From positions 186,001 to 250,000 of the forward strand of contig CAJQMR010000016.1 in NCBI GenBank assembly GCA_905479495.1: a stretch of DNA of 64,000 bases. Reading direction: 5' to 3'. The notes beneath the pieces are model-generated. The model was not told the DNA's origin. It did no database searches and saw only the letters and a program-made list of their open reading frames with translations. Within the stretch, counting starts at the first letter, position 1. Each line of letters starts with the position of its first letter. The position numbers were made by a program, and so were the translations under genes. Positions 46,943 through 54,984 of this stretch are shown here, in pieces. Origin of the DNA: an uncultured Anaerolineae bacterium. GTDB taxonomy: Bacteria > Chloroflexota > Anaerolineae > Promineifilales > Promineifilaceae.

Positions 46943-47108
46943 AGACGTACACTATCATCGAGAAGAGGTTGCTCGGTATAGATACAATCTTCGCAACAGG
47001 TTAACAAACTAATTTAAACCCTGGTACCACCTTTAGCCAGACTGTAACCTAAAACATTAGAATAGGGTAAGTGCTGTAAGATTTTTTTGCCTTTGGCAGG
47101 AGGCGGTC

Positions 47109-48602
47109 TTGAAAAAATCAAGCCTCATTCACCCTATTCTTTTTGCCATCTTTCCCGCCGTCTCCATTGTTGCCGATCACCTGGAATTTATTCGCCTCAA
47201 CACCAATCTACTTCTTCTCACGCTCATTGTTCTGATGATCACTGGCGTTGTCTATTTTGTTTTGTACAGGATATGGCAAAGTGCAGGCAAAGCAGCTGTG
47301 GCCACATCTTTGTCTCTCATCCTCTTCTTTTCATATGGGCATACCTTTGATTTTTTAACCAAAGTACAGGAATTCACCTTCATCCAACATCGGCATTTGT
47401 TTTTATTCTGGCTTGCTCTCTATTTTGTCTTGTTTGCCGCTCTATTTCGTACCAAAAACAACCTGGAAATGATGAACAAATGGTTAACGGCCGTAAGCAT
47501 CTTCCTGCTTCTGTTTTCTGGCTATTCAATTGTGCAGTACCAACTAACCAACCAGAATCAATGGCAACCCGAATTGTCCCTCAGCACGACAAATCCACCG
47601 GCCCAAGCATTGCCCGACATCTACTACATCATCCTCGACGGCTACGCCAATGAGGCTACCCTCAAGTCATACTACAATTATGATAACAACGATTTTTTGC
47701 AAGGGCTGGAAGCCAGAGGATTTTATGTGGCGCATCACAGCCGCAGCAACTATTCGCTAACTTCTTTGTCTCTCTCCTCTTCACTTAATCTCAATTACCT
47801 CAACGAAATCAGCCTGCAAACCGGAGAAAATAGCCGGTCCATTGCCATCCCCATGCGTCTGACAGAACAAAATCAGGCGAGGCGATTTTTGCAGTCTGTA
47901 GGCTACCAGTTTGTTTTCATGGGATCCGGCTATGGCATTAGCCAGACAAATCGTTTTGCCGATGTTGAAGTCAGGTGTGGGCGCGTTGATGAAACAGTTG
48001 GCCGGTTCATTGCCACCTCACTGCTACGTGCCCCAACCGATCGTTTCCGCTTGATAGAATGGGATGACCGCCAACGCCGCCTGTGCATGTTTCGCGAATT
48101 GGCCAACATGCCACAAATGACCGAACCTAAATTCATCTTCGCCCATGTACCTTCGCCACACTGGCCATTTCTTTTTGATGCAGAAGGGAATCCTGTCAGT
48201 TTAGAAAATTTAAACCACGATCAGTTAAAGGATGGCTATCTGGCACAGTTAATTTATTTGAACGGCCGTATTACCCAAATCATCGATTCCATTCTGCAAA
48301 ATTCCAGCCAGGAGCCAATTATCATCATTCAATCGGACCACGGCCCAGCATTTGAATTTAGCATGGACACGCCATCAGAGGCACTTTATCAGGAGCGGAT
48401 GCGAATCCTGAATGCCTACTATCTGCCAGACGAGGCCAAAGCGATGCTCTACCCAACGGTCACGCCTATTAACAGCTTTCGGCTAGTGTTCAATTACTTG
48501 TTTGCCACCGAACTTCCCTTGCTGGACGATCAAAGTTATTTCTCAACCTATCAAGCGCCGTATCAATTCACAAATGTGACAGAAAGTATTCTTTCGAGGT
48601 AA
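47109..48602 (+). CDS. Membrane sulfatase/LTA-synthase-like transferase
   Basis: This 497-residue protein has about five N-terminal membrane helices (1-150) and then an extracellular alkaline-phosphatase-fold domain. That domain includes LPDIYYIILDGYANEATLKSY (about 172), YSLTSLSLSSSLNLNYL with the position expected for the catalytic Ser/Thr (about 217-233), FIFAHVPSPHWPF (about 345) and PIIIIQSDHGPAFE (about 400). Relatives include lipoteichoic acid synthases and phosphoethanolamine or phosphoglycerol transferases. Start is TTG 47109, supported by AGGAGG 5-6 nt upstream. It begins the six-gene cluster with cytidylyltransferase, dikinase and CDP-glycerol-type genes. Confidence 0.83.
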   Translation: MKKSSLIHPILFAIFPAVSIVADHLEFIRLNTNLLLLTLIVLMITGVVYFVLYRIWQSAGKAAVATSLSLILFFSYGHTFDFLTKVQEFTFIQHRHLFLFWLALYFVLFAALFRTKNNLEMMNKWLTAVSIFLLLFSGYSIVQYQLTNQNQWQPELSLSTTNPPAQALPDIYYIILDGYANEATLKSYYNYDNNDFLQGLEARGFYVAHHSRSNYSLTSLSLSSSLNLNYLNEISLQTGENSRSIAIPMRLTEQNQARRFLQSVGYQFVFMGSGYGISQTNRFADVEVRCGRVDETVGRFIATSLLRAPTDRFRLIEWDDRQRRLCMFRELANMPQMTEPKFIFAHVPSPHWPFLFDAEGNPVSLENLNHDQLKDGYLAQLIYLNGRITQIIDSILQNSSQEPIIIIQSDHGPAFEFSMDTPSEALYQERMRILNAYYLPDEAKAMLYPTVTPINSFRLVFNYLFATELPLLDDQSYFSTYQAPYQFTNVTESILSR

Positions 48603-48605
48603 CTC

Positions 48606-48875
48606 ATGAAACAAAAAGGTCAAATTTCCGTGATGTTGCAAAAAATATTGAGCACCTTCATTCTGTTCAGGCTAACCACGGCCTACCTGGAACCAGGCAG
48701 CACCAGCTTCCTACTAAAAATCTTGATTTCCAGTCTGGTGGCTTTGGTTGTCTTTTTTCGTCAGATTTGGAGTTATGCACGAGCCGTTTTGGGCAGGCTA
48801 ACCGGCAAGCAGACGGAATCGATAGAAATAGAAACGGCCGTAGCCAAACAATCGCCCCAAAATGAGATACAATAA
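48606..48875 (+). CDS. Small membrane protein with YLEPGS motif
   Basis: This 89-residue protein contains AYLEPGSTSFLLKILISSLV then ALVVFFRQIWSYARAVLGRL, giving one or two membrane segments. I recall a family of small proteins with YLDPGSGS-like motifs beside sulfatase and glycosyltransferase genes, function unknown. It starts 3 bp after the transferase stop and is translationally linked to it. It may be an accessory subunit of the membrane transferase. Confidence 0.7.
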   Translation: MKQKGQISVMLQKILSTFILFRLTTAYLEPGSTSFLLKILISSLVALVVFFRQIWSYARAVLGRLTGKQTESIEIETAVAKQSPQNEIQ

Positions 48876-48932
48876 CAACAAATCCCGTGAATAATCGCTC
48901 AAGATCACGTAGCTGCCACCGAGAAAAACAAG

Positions 48933-50153
48933 ATGAAAACCGTATTTGTGGCCATGAGTGCCGACATTTTCCATACGGGGCACCTGAACATCATTCAAGT
49001 CGCCCGTGAGCTGGGCAATGTAGTTGTTGGCTTAGGCACCGATGAACTGAACGCCAGCCGCAAGCAGATGGCCTTCATGAGCTATGAACAGCGCAAAGCC
49101 ATCCTGGAAAACATTAAAGGTGTTACCCAGGTGATTCCCCAGCCAACCTTGGACCTGGTGCCAAACTTACGTGTCCTCAAACCGGATTATGTGGTACACG
49201 GCGACGACTGGAAAACAGGCTTTTTAAGCGAAACACGCCAGCGGGTCATCGACGTGTTGCAAGAATGGGATGGCCAACTGATCGAACCTCCTTACACGCC
49301 GGGAATTTCCTCAACCAATTTACGTAAAGCCCTCAACACAGCCAACAAAGCACCAGAAGTCCGTAGCCGACAGCTCCGGCGCCTGCTCAGCTACAAGCCG
49401 TTTGTCAGATTCGCTGAAGTACACGATGGCATGTCGGCCAACATTGCCCAGCAGGCCCAACTGCCTAATGGCAAACACCCACTCGAATTTGATGCGCTTT
49501 GGCTAAATCCTAAAGTCGAGGCACTGACCAGGGGCCTTCCTGATCTGAGACTCCTTGATTTTTCGGCCAGGCTGCAAACAGTGCGGGATATTTTACACAG
49601 CACAAATAAACCTCTGGTGGTTGATTTGGGCAGCTGCCCTTCGCCAAACCAGTTAGCCTATCAGGTGGCCCAATTAGAAAGATTGGGTGTGTCTGGTGTC
49701 GCAATACGGCCGTCGGATACGGCCGACCGTCTCGACCAACTCTTACAAAAAGGACGCGAATCAGTTACCAACCATAATTTCGCCCTCATTGTCAGCTTGG
49801 GCACCCTCACCTCGCAAACAAAAATTGAACCCTTGCGGCAATTGGCCAAAACGACTTTGAAAGCCGGTGCTGATGCGCTCCTCCTCAACCTTATGCCAGA
49901 GTCGCAAACCATGCTCAAACGCTTTGTGGAACAATATGCAAGGAACCAAGAACGACTCCCTCTTGTTGTTCAATTGGGAAGTTTTTCAGGAGGTGAATCA
50001 ACATTTTCTGGCGTGCAGGCGGCTGTATATGGCCATCAATTGTTATCTGCCGCGAGGATAGCTATGCAGGAAACGGCCGTTTTCCTCCTAAAACAATCGC
50101 AAAATGACACCATCACCCCCACGGAACCAGTCATTTTGTTTCCGACGAAATAA
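48933..50153 (+). CDS. Fom1-like fusion: cytidylyltransferase plus degenerate PEP-mutase fold
   Basis: Residues 1-135 form a GCT/Fom1-type cytidylyltransferase: nucleotide-binding HTGH (about 14-17), LKPDYVVHGDDWK (about 87-99) and PGISSTNLRKAL (about 126-137). Residues about 145-400 match the PEP mutase/isocitrate lyase fold (DALWLNPKVEALTRGLPD; VVDLGSCPSPNQLAYQV; GVSGVAIRPSDTADR; ADALLLNLMP). By eye the PEP-mutase catalytic set is mostly lost: of DxD only the first Asp remains, the EDKxxxKxNS loop reads RPSDTADR, the IARxEA Arg is Ser and the HSK His is Asn. The fusion matches fosfomycin Fom1. It probably activates a phospho-alcohol with CTP; mutase activity is doubtful. Confidence 0.78.
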   Translation: MKTVFVAMSADIFHTGHLNIIQVARELGNVVVGLGTDELNASRKQMAFMSYEQRKAILENIKGVTQVIPQPTLDLVPNLRVLKPDYVVHGDDWKTGFLSETRQRVIDVLQEWDGQLIEPPYTPGISSTNLRKALNTANKAPEVRSRQLRRLLSYKPFVRFAEVHDGMSANIAQQAQLPNGKHPLEFDALWLNPKVEALTRGLPDLRLLDFSARLQTVRDILHSTNKPLVVDLGSCPSPNQLAYQVAQLERLGVSGVAIRPSDTADRLDQLLQKGRESVTNHNFALIVSLGTLTSQTKIEPLRQLAKTTLKAGADALLLNLMPESQTMLKRFVEQYARNQERLPLVVQLGSFSGGESTFSGVQAAVYGHQLLSAARIAMQETAVFLLKQSQNDTITPTEPVILFPTK

Positions 50154-50156
50154 GCA

Positions 50157-51119
50157 ATGACCCAAGAAATTGTCTGGTTGTCTACTCAGGTCCAACCTAA
50201 CTTTGAATTGTTAGGTGGCAAAGGCAGGGGACTCCTGCAGCTAACTAAATTAGATTTACCCGTACCGCCAGGATTCGTCTTAACAACCAGCTTTTTTGCC
50301 TCTCAAAACCTTCAACAAACCATTGACAATAAATTTAGCTTCATACAAACGGCCTATGAGCAGCTTGCGAAGCAACTCAAGGTTAAAAATCCAGCCGTTG
50401 CTATTCGCTCCAGTGCACTGGCGGAAGACGGCAAATCCCACAGCTTTGCCGGGGCGTTCGACACCTTTTTATGGGTTCAGGGCATTACGGACGTTCTGAA
50501 CAAAATCAGCGAATGTCATCAAAGTTTATTTTCAACTCGGGCAAACGATTATCGGGCTAAAATAGCAGATACAGATGAGGCAACGGCCGTTTCTCAAATG
50601 GCCGTCATTGTCCAGGCGATGATCCCAGCCCAAAGTTCCGGCGTCATGATGACTCTAAATCCCAGCAACGGGGATCGCTCCAAAATCACCATCGAATCGA
50701 TCTGGGGGCTGGGACAATTGTTGGTAGATGGCACCATCAATCCAGATCGCTTTTTGGTAGACAAAATTACCGGCGAAATTATTGAACAAACAATCGCTAA
50801 AAAGACCCAAATGCTTCAGGCAAACAACACGACTCAATCAGGAACGGCCGTCGTCCCTGTACCATCGCATTTAACAGATGAGCCAAGCCTGGCACCAGAA
50901 GAAATTGACAAGGTGTGCGCCTACGGCCGTTTTCTGGAAAATCATTTTGGTGCCCCACAGGACATCGAGTTTGCTACTTACCAAAGCCAGATCTTTATTC
51001 TGCAAACTCGCCCGGAAACAGTCTGGACCCAAAAACAGCCTAAAACCTATGGATTAAACGGCCATCCTATCGATCATATCGTCGATACGCTAACAAATTT
51101 CGGCAACCACAAATCATAA
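50157..51119 (+). CDS. PEP-synthase-type ATP-grasp subunit (split dikinase)
   Basis: This 320-residue protein corresponds to the N-terminal pyruvate-phosphate-dikinase/PEP-synthase ATP-binding domain alone. Motifs are GGKGRGLLQLTKLDLPVPPGF (residues 20-40), AIRSSALAEDGKSHSFAGAFDTFL (about 82-105), VIVQAMIPAQSSGVMMTLNP (about 150-169), IESIWGLGQLLVDGTINPD and a final QDIEFATYQSQIFILQTRPET. The phospho-His and PEP-binding domains are missing but the next gene supplies the former. The two-subunit split resembles phenylphosphate synthase (PpsB with PpsA). It starts 3 bp after the fusion gene stop. Confidence 0.88.
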   Translation: MTQEIVWLSTQVQPNFELLGGKGRGLLQLTKLDLPVPPGFVLTTSFFASQNLQQTIDNKFSFIQTAYEQLAKQLKVKNPAVAIRSSALAEDGKSHSFAGAFDTFLWVQGITDVLNKISECHQSLFSTRANDYRAKIADTDEATAVSQMAVIVQAMIPAQSSGVMMTLNPSNGDRSKITIESIWGLGQLLVDGTINPDRFLVDKITGEIIEQTIAKKTQMLQANNTTQSGTAVVPVPSHLTDEPSLAPEEIDKVCAYGRFLENHFGAPQDIEFATYQSQIFILQTRPETVWTQKQPKTYGLNGHPIDHIVDTLTNFGNHKS

Positions 51120-51197
51120 CCCAAAAGTAGCAAATTTTTAAGATTTCGCGCTACGTTTATCAGCGTTAATGAACATTCCATTTCAATAGGAGGGAAA

Positions 51198-53024
51198 ATG
51201 AACCGTAATAAATTTCCGAGTCCATTCGAATTAAAACCGCCTGCTGGAGCAGAAGAATGGCAAGAGATGTACAGTTGGTATCATCTCACTACGGCAGATC
51301 GTCGCGAACTCGATGAATCCCGTTTTTGGTTTCAGGATCGGCTCCATCATCCCAATGTGCTTTACCCCTATGACGAAATCTTCAGCGAATGCTGGTGGCA
51401 CGCATTAGGTGTTTTCAACACTCGGATTTTTGCCCTCCCCCCAGCCTTCGGCGTCGATCAGCGTGTCATCAACGGTTATCTCTATGCCTCCCCCATTCCC
51501 GTGCCAAACCAAGAAGAGATTGGCAAGCGGGCAGAAATTTACCGCAAAAGAGCCGGTCATTATTATGAAAATTGGAATGAAATCTATAAAGAGTGGAAGA
51601 AAAAAACCACCGCCAAATTTGAAGAGCTAAAAATTATCAACTTTGAAGTTCTGCCTGACCTGGAAGATGAATCGCTCGTCTTCAACCATGTGGGATCATC
51701 CTCAGGCCACAAATTGATTGAACAGTTTAGTCGCATGATCTTGATCATGTATGAAACATTCCAATGGCATTTTGAACTGCTCAACATCGGCTATGCCGCC
51801 TACCTTACCTTCTTTGGCTTTTGTCGTGAGGCATTTCCCCAAATAAACGATCAAACCATCTCTTTAATGGTCGGTGGCATGGACATCGACATTTATCGCC
51901 CCGACGACGAACTCAAACGACTAGCCAAAAAAGCAATTCAACTAAATCTTGGTCAACTTTTCATTGCAGAAGCGAATCCAACAGACATATTTGCAAATTT
52001 AGAAGTAACTTCAGCCGGAAAACAATGGCTAAAAGATTGGCAGCAAACATCTGATCCTTGGTTTAGAGTCGCCACAGATCCTGGCCATCCGGGTGGCTAT
52101 CACAATTACAAAACGTGGTTGGAAGACCCACAAATCCCCTTGGCCTATGTCAAGGATTACATTATTCGTCTACAGCAAGGGGAAGATATCGATAGACCCA
52201 CGGAAAAAATAAAAGCCGAGCGAAATAGGATTACGGCCGAATACCGCGCCCTCCTTGCTGAAGAAGATCAGCCAGGCTTCGATGCCATGGTGGACCTGGC
52301 GCGCCGGGTGTTCGTCTACATCGAAGAACACATGCTGTATATCGATCACTGGATGTGGTCTACTTTTTGGCAAAAGTCACGGCAGTTGGCCAAAGTTTTT
52401 GTAACCATGAATTACTTCCAGGATGCCGAAGATATGTTTTTTCTGCAACGGCATGAAGTCATGGAAGCCCTGTACGATCTGGTTGCAGGCTGGTCAGTGG
52501 GCAGTACATCACGAGGCTGGGGGTATTGGGGGCCGATCATTGCCAAACGGCGCAAAATCTATGAACTGCTCAAAACCTGGGAAGCCCCACCTGCTTTGGG
52601 CAAGCCACCAGAAGCCGTCACAGAACCCTTCACCGTGATGCTTTGGGGTATCACCACAGAAAAAGTAAATGAATGGCTCCATAAAGAAAGTAGCCCAAAT
52701 CTACTTACAGGCATTTCTGGCTCACCGGGTATAGTAGAAGGTCCAGCCAGAGTTATAAATGATCTCTCCCAGTTAACGACAGTACGAGAAGGTGAAATTC
52801 TAGTCTGTCCCTCTACCTCACCGTCCTGGTCACCTGTGTTCTCCAAGATAGCTGCCACCGTCTCAGATGCGGGTGGCATCATGAGCCACACGGCCATTGT
52901 TTGCCGTGAATATGGCCTGCCTGCCGTTGTGGGCATCGGCAATGCCGTGGCCACCATTCAAACGGGTCAACGCCTGCGCGTTGATGGTACAAAAGGCACT
53001 GTCGAAATTTTGAACGGACCATAA
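51198..53024 (+). CDS. Phospho-histidine subunit of split PEP-synthase-like dikinase (PpsA/RPH-like)
   Basis: This 608-residue protein has about 500 residues of mainly helical substrate-binding region (rich in Trp and Tyr, for example HMLYIDHWMWSTFWQKSRQL). The PEP-utilising mobile domain follows: GSPGIVEGPARVI, ILVCPSTSPSWSPVF, GGIMSHTAIVCREYGLPAVVG with catalytic His at about 564, and a last RVDGTKGTVEIL. No PEP-binding TIM barrel follows. Together with the ATP-grasp gene 78 bp upstream it has the layout of rifampin phosphotransferase or phenylphosphate synthase, which phosphorylate hydroxyls with the beta-phosphate of ATP. AGGAGGG precedes ATG. No ACGGCCGT occurs in the gene. Confidence 0.85.
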   Translation: MNRNKFPSPFELKPPAGAEEWQEMYSWYHLTTADRRELDESRFWFQDRLHHPNVLYPYDEIFSECWWHALGVFNTRIFALPPAFGVDQRVINGYLYASPIPVPNQEEIGKRAEIYRKRAGHYYENWNEIYKEWKKKTTAKFEELKIINFEVLPDLEDESLVFNHVGSSSGHKLIEQFSRMILIMYETFQWHFELLNIGYAAYLTFFGFCREAFPQINDQTISLMVGGMDIDIYRPDDELKRLAKKAIQLNLGQLFIAEANPTDIFANLEVTSAGKQWLKDWQQTSDPWFRVATDPGHPGGYHNYKTWLEDPQIPLAYVKDYIIRLQQGEDIDRPTEKIKAERNRITAEYRALLAEEDQPGFDAMVDLARRVFVYIEEHMLYIDHWMWSTFWQKSRQLAKVFVTMNYFQDAEDMFFLQRHEVMEALYDLVAGWSVGSTSRGWGYWGPIIAKRRKIYELLKTWEAPPALGKPPEAVTEPFTVMLWGITTEKVNEWLHKESSPNLLTGISGSPGIVEGPARVINDLSQLTTVREGEILVCPSTSPSWSPVFSKIAATVSDAGGIMSHTAIVCREYGLPAVVGIGNAVATIQTGQRLRVDGTKGTVEILNGP

Positions 53025-53029
53025 AATCA

Positions 53030-54193
53030 ATGAGACCACAATTATCGTTTCGTCAGCAAATCATGCTCTTCTTCCGCGAATTAACGAACATTTTTCGTTT
53101 ATTCTTTGCCACCGCCAAGCATGAGAGAAGGATCATCTTCTATGCCGCCCAGGCGCAGTACATTGCCTTTTTTGAAGGTCTCCTAGATGAATTATTGACA
53201 CAAGCCGCAATTGTCTGTTACATCACATCCGATTTTGACGATCCAATTTTTACCCAGAAAAACGCGAACTTTCATACATTTTACATCAACTACCTGTATC
53301 CATTTGTAGCCCCATTTTTGGACGCCAAGGTCATCGTGTACACCATGCCAGACCTTAATTTATTTCACATTCGCCGTTCCATTTTTGAGGCAGAGCATAT
53401 CTTTGTCTTCCATTCGCTTTGCAGTTCACATATGGGGCTGCGTTTAGGCGCTCTGGACCATTTTGATACAATTTTTTGCAATGGTCCCTATCACAAACAA
53501 GAAATCCAAAAAATGGAATCGCTTTATCATTTAAAGCCTAAAACCTTGGTTGAGGCAGGGTACTATCGCCTGGAAAAAATTTACAAGCAGCATCAAGAAA
53601 AGGTAAAAACTGATAGCTCAGAGGAGCTAGCGAAACCGCTTATCCTAATTGCTCCCAGCTGGCAAAAGGATAACATCATCGAAGCCTGTGGTTTGCCGCT
53701 TGTGGAAGTTCTGCTAAGGCATGGCAACAAAGTGGTTTTACGGCCGCATCCCATGACCATTTACAAAAGGCCAGAACTGTTACGGCCGTTTCAAAAAAAA
53801 TATGCCAATGAAGCAGACTTTGTTCTCGACATTCAAACCGCCTCCGAAAAATATTTCCACCGGGCAGACATGATGATTTGCGATTGGTCCGGGGTGGCAA
53901 TGGAATTCGCCTTTGGCACCGAAAAACCGGTACTGTTTGTTGATTTACCACCCAAAGTTCACAACCCCGATTATAAAATGATTGGCTTCGAACCACTGGA
54001 ATCAGCTATCAGGCAGGAGATAGGACAAATTTTACCCGTTGGGCAAATTGCAGAGGCAGGCAAGATTGTCGAGGATTTCCTCAGCCAAAAAGAAAAATAC
54101 CGGGCACGAATCATTCGCGCCCGGCAAAAAAACATTTATCATTTCGGCAATTCAGCCAAAATCGGAGCCAACTACATCCTTTCTAAAATCTAG
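53030..54193 (+). CDS. CDP-glycerol glycerophosphotransferase-like protein
   Basis: This 387-residue protein has the TagB/TagF C-terminal GT-B-like pattern: LILIAPSWQKDN (about 204), NKVVLRPHPMTIYKRPEL (about 231) and ADMMICDWSGVAMEFAFG (about 280-297), followed by KPVLFVDLPP. Family enzymes transfer polyol phosphate from a CDP-polyol to a polymer or lipid acceptor in teichoic acid synthesis. It starts 5 bp after the dikinase subunit, so the CDP donor is probably made by the same operon. Its TAG stop is shared with the convergent gene through the palindrome CTAG at 54190-54193. Confidence 0.85.
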   Translation: MRPQLSFRQQIMLFFRELTNIFRLFFATAKHERRIIFYAAQAQYIAFFEGLLDELLTQAAIVCYITSDFDDPIFTQKNANFHTFYINYLYPFVAPFLDAKVIVYTMPDLNLFHIRRSIFEAEHIFVFHSLCSSHMGLRLGALDHFDTIFCNGPYHKQEIQKMESLYHLKPKTLVEAGYYRLEKIYKQHQEKVKTDSSEELAKPLILIAPSWQKDNIIEACGLPLVEVLLRHGNKVVLRPHPMTIYKRPELLRPFQKKYANEADFVLDIQTASEKYFHRADMMICDWSGVAMEFAFGTEKPVLFVDLPPKVHNPDYKMIGFEPLESAIRQEIGQILPVGQIAEAGKIVEDFLSQKEKYRARIIRARQKNIYHFGNSAKIGANYILSKI

Positions 54194-54963
54194 CGAATGC
54201 TCACCGGAATTTCCTGGGACAGCGTATAAAAAGTGCCACCCCCGCTTAGACAATTCTGAAAACCGTCAAAGCAGACAACCAAACGCAATGTGTAATCACC
54301 CGCTTCGGGGATAGACATCCAGGAGGGCCAACTGAGTCCTTCTGGCGGCATTACGTCATTGTTGCCACCCCAGTTATTTTGATACCAGGCCACAATATCC
54401 TGCCCGTTGCGGCGGGGCATGACGCCAATCGTGGAGTAAGCAACACCTCCGCCCGAAGTATTCCCAACTTTCCACTCATACCAAATTTGTCCACCAGGCG
54501 TCAGTGAAGTGCGCCAATCTTGCAGGACAAAGCTTTGCCCCACAATCCCATTGGCATTGGTCGGCTGTGGGCCAGAAGGAACAGGTGTATTGGTTGGTGG
54601 CACGGGTGTACTCGTAGCCGGTACGGCCGTTGGTGCTGGAATATTGGTGGGGGGAACGGCCGTTGCCGTATTGGTGGGCAGCGGTGTTTCTGTAGGAACG
54701 GCCGTCTCTGTGGGTGTAGGTGAAGGTAGCGGTGTATTTGTTGGTAAAATTTCAACCACAGCCGGAGGCAAAACGGTTGGTGAGGCGGGACCCGGTGTAT
54801 CCGTTGCCACGGTGGGTAAATCAGCCACTGCCTCCGTGGTGGGTTCAACCGAATCGGCCGTTTCGGCATTATCTCGAATGACCAAAACGATGGCCACAAT
54901 TAACAGTAAAATCAGGATGCTCAAAGCCCCGATTAAAACGCTGCGTAGCGTCTTATTATTCAT
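54190..54963 (-). CDS. Membrane-anchored linker protein with C-terminal beta domain
   Basis: This 257-residue protein has an N-terminal membrane helix (LIGALSILILLLIVAIVLVI, residues 10-29) and a long Thr/Pro/Val linker (about 45-140: TATAVPPTNIPAPTAVPATS). A C-terminal domain of about 115 residues with Trp and Tyr follows (LTPGGQIWYEWKVGNTSGGG; MSIPEAGDYTLRLVVCFDGF) and looks like an Ig-like or carbohydrate-binding beta-sandwich. It has two Cys residues, in VVCFDGFQNCLSGG, that may bond. Three ACGGCCGT palindromes encode TAV in the linker. It is exposed outside the cell; function unknown. Confidence 0.72.
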   Translation of the reverse strand: MNNKTLRSVLIGALSILILLLIVAIVLVIRDNAETADSVEPTTEAVADLPTVATDTPGPASPTVLPPAVVEILPTNTPLPSPTPTETAVPTETPLPTNTATAVPPTNIPAPTAVPATSTPVPPTNTPVPSGPQPTNANGIVGQSFVLQDWRTSLTPGGQIWYEWKVGNTSGGGVAYSTIGVMPRRNGQDIVAWYQNNWGGNNDVMPPEGLSWPSWMSIPEAGDYTLRLVVCFDGFQNCLSGGGTFYTLSQEIPVSIR

Positions 54964-54984
54964 TGATACTCCTTTGATATTCCA

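Noticed and set aside
47109..54193. Phosphonate antibiotic (fosfomycin-like) cluster
   Set aside because: The PEP-mutase half is catalytically degenerate and no phosphonopyruvate decarboxylase, dehydrogenase or epoxidase is present; a CDP-alcohol surface-polymer role fits better.
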